Shown: positions 63,445 through 64,000 of the stretch, piece after piece | Numbering within the stretch: the first letter of the stretch is position 1 | Layout of the letters: every line of letters starts with the position of its first letter | NCBI GenBank assembly: GCA_023405135.1 | Contig: JAEXYZ010000042.1 | Location: forward strand, 1 to 64,000 | Source: Bacillota bacterium | Lineage (GTDB): Bacteria; Bacillota; Bacilli; Bacillales_A; Planococcaceae | Direction of reading: 5' to 3' | Length of the DNA: 64,000 bases | Program-made: the position numbers and the translations under genes | Notes under the pieces: model-generated | What the model was told of the DNA's origin: nothing | The model's input: the letters and a program-made list of their open reading frames with translations, nothing else | Databases searched by the model: none

Positions 63445-64000
63445 TTAATAAACTCCCTCAGAAATCATACCATTTGCAACTTTAACAAAACCAGCGATGT
63501 TTGAACCAACAACTAAGTTGCCAGGGTGACCATAATTTTCAGCAGCTGTTTTACTTTCGATATAAATAGTTTTCATAATCTCATGAAGCTTTTCATCTAC
63601 TTCATTAAATGACCAATAGTCGCGTCCTGAATTTTGTGCCATTTCTAGGGCAGATACAGCAACACCACCAGCATTAGCAGCTTTTGCAGGACCGAATAAA
63701 ACACCATTTTCTAAGAAGATGTTAATCGCTTCTAGGTTAGATGGCATATTTGCACCTTCTGCAACAACTTTTACGCCATTTGCTACTAGTGTGCGAGCTG
63801 ACTCACCATCAATTTCATTTTGAGTTGCACATGGTAAAGCAATGTCGCATGGAATCGTCCAAATATTCGTGCATCCTTCTGTATAAGTTGCATTAGGTCG
63901 ATAATCTATATAAGTACTAATGCGATCACCTTTTACTTCTTTAATTTCTTTCATAACTTTTAGGTCAATTCCTTCTGGATCGTAAATATATCCGTTTGAG
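63445..64000 (-). CDS. gdhA: NADP-type glutamate dehydrogenase, C-terminal part (5' end outside window)
   Basis: The frame runs from the window edge to the stop at 63445, giving about 184 residues. GYIYDPEGIDL and IPCDIALPCATQNEIDGE are typical of the E. coli-type hexameric GdhA. VAEGANMPSN, the long segment KAANAGGVAVSALEMAQNSG, and NIAGFVKVANGMISEGV agree. It catalyses reductive amination of 2-oxoglutarate. The true start is beyond position 64000; the internal ATG at 63954 is not the start. Confidence 0.93.
   Translation of the reverse strand, partial: SNGYIYDPEGIDLKVMKEIKEVKGDRISTYIDYRPNATYTEGCTNIWTIPCDIALPCATQNEIDGESARTLVANGVKVVAEGANMPSNLEAINIFLENGVLFGPAKAANAGGVAVSALEMAQNSGRDYWSFNEVDEKLHEIMKTIYIESKTAAENYGHPGNLVVGSNIAGFVKVANGMISEGVY

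Overview
The window is low-GC DNA with AGGAGG-type ribosome binding sites and a long block of genes in the order known from the Bacillus subtilis ypj-ypm-ypo-ypp-ypr-yps region. The order is ypjC, ypjD, dapB, mgsA, bshA, cca, birA, panBCD, dinG, ypmB, aspB, asnS, dnaD, nth, ypoC, ponA, recU, yppE, yprA/mrfA, yprB/mrfB, gpsB, rnpB, ypsC, ypvA. Together with bacillithiol genes, a B-type ba3 oxidase and DynA, this points to the Bacillales. My best guess is a Planococcaceae-like genus (Lysinibacillus/Solibacillus/Ureibacillus type); that placement is inference, not proof.

Layout. 1-243: right end of an ISL3-family insertion sequence. 533-2713: a membrane-anchored PQQ dehydrogenase fused to cytochrome c. 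2898-36250: the conserved housekeeping block. It lacks bshB1 between mgsA and bshA, has a structured leader before panB, a candidate small RNA after panD, and a decayed DUF4184 gene. An IS3-family element sits between ypoC and ponA, and a PAS-GGDEF-EAL gene with its own riboswitch-like leader sits between rnpB and ypsC. 36646-39086: a ba3 oxidase operon (cbaD-cbaB-cbaA, minus strand) with an FNR-type palindrome at about -41.5. 39429-47616: a CheX-like protein, a Fur-boxed 27-residue membrane peptide, the dynamin DynA, a sulfurtransferase, a secreted stalk-domain protein and malic enzyme.

47630-52753: an exactly spaced 20-bp repeat array, then a Fur-boxed siderophore operon. It combines FeuABC-type uptake, its ATPase and a BesA-type trilactone esterase in one unit, so import, energy supply and iron release lie together. 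52801-54603: pepF. 54678-58582: a decayed accessory zone with an RHS fragment, an internally deleted oxidoreductase, a broken VanS-like kinase, and intact VanY-like and VanZ-like genes. 58583-64000: a CAP-domain secreted protein, a RidA plus ammonia-lyase pair, a chloramphenicol acetyltransferase under a classic leader-peptide translational attenuator, small or membrane proteins, and the C-terminal part of NADP-glutamate dehydrogenase.

The most interesting non-coding signals are a 107-nt multi-stem hairpin inside the IS3 element, the post-panD small RNA candidate, the terminator-bearing leader of the c-di-GMP enzyme, the cat attenuator, and the 20-bp repeat array. No rRNA, tRNA or CRISPR array was seen; rnpB is the one certain RNA gene. 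All readings were made by eye, with no database search.
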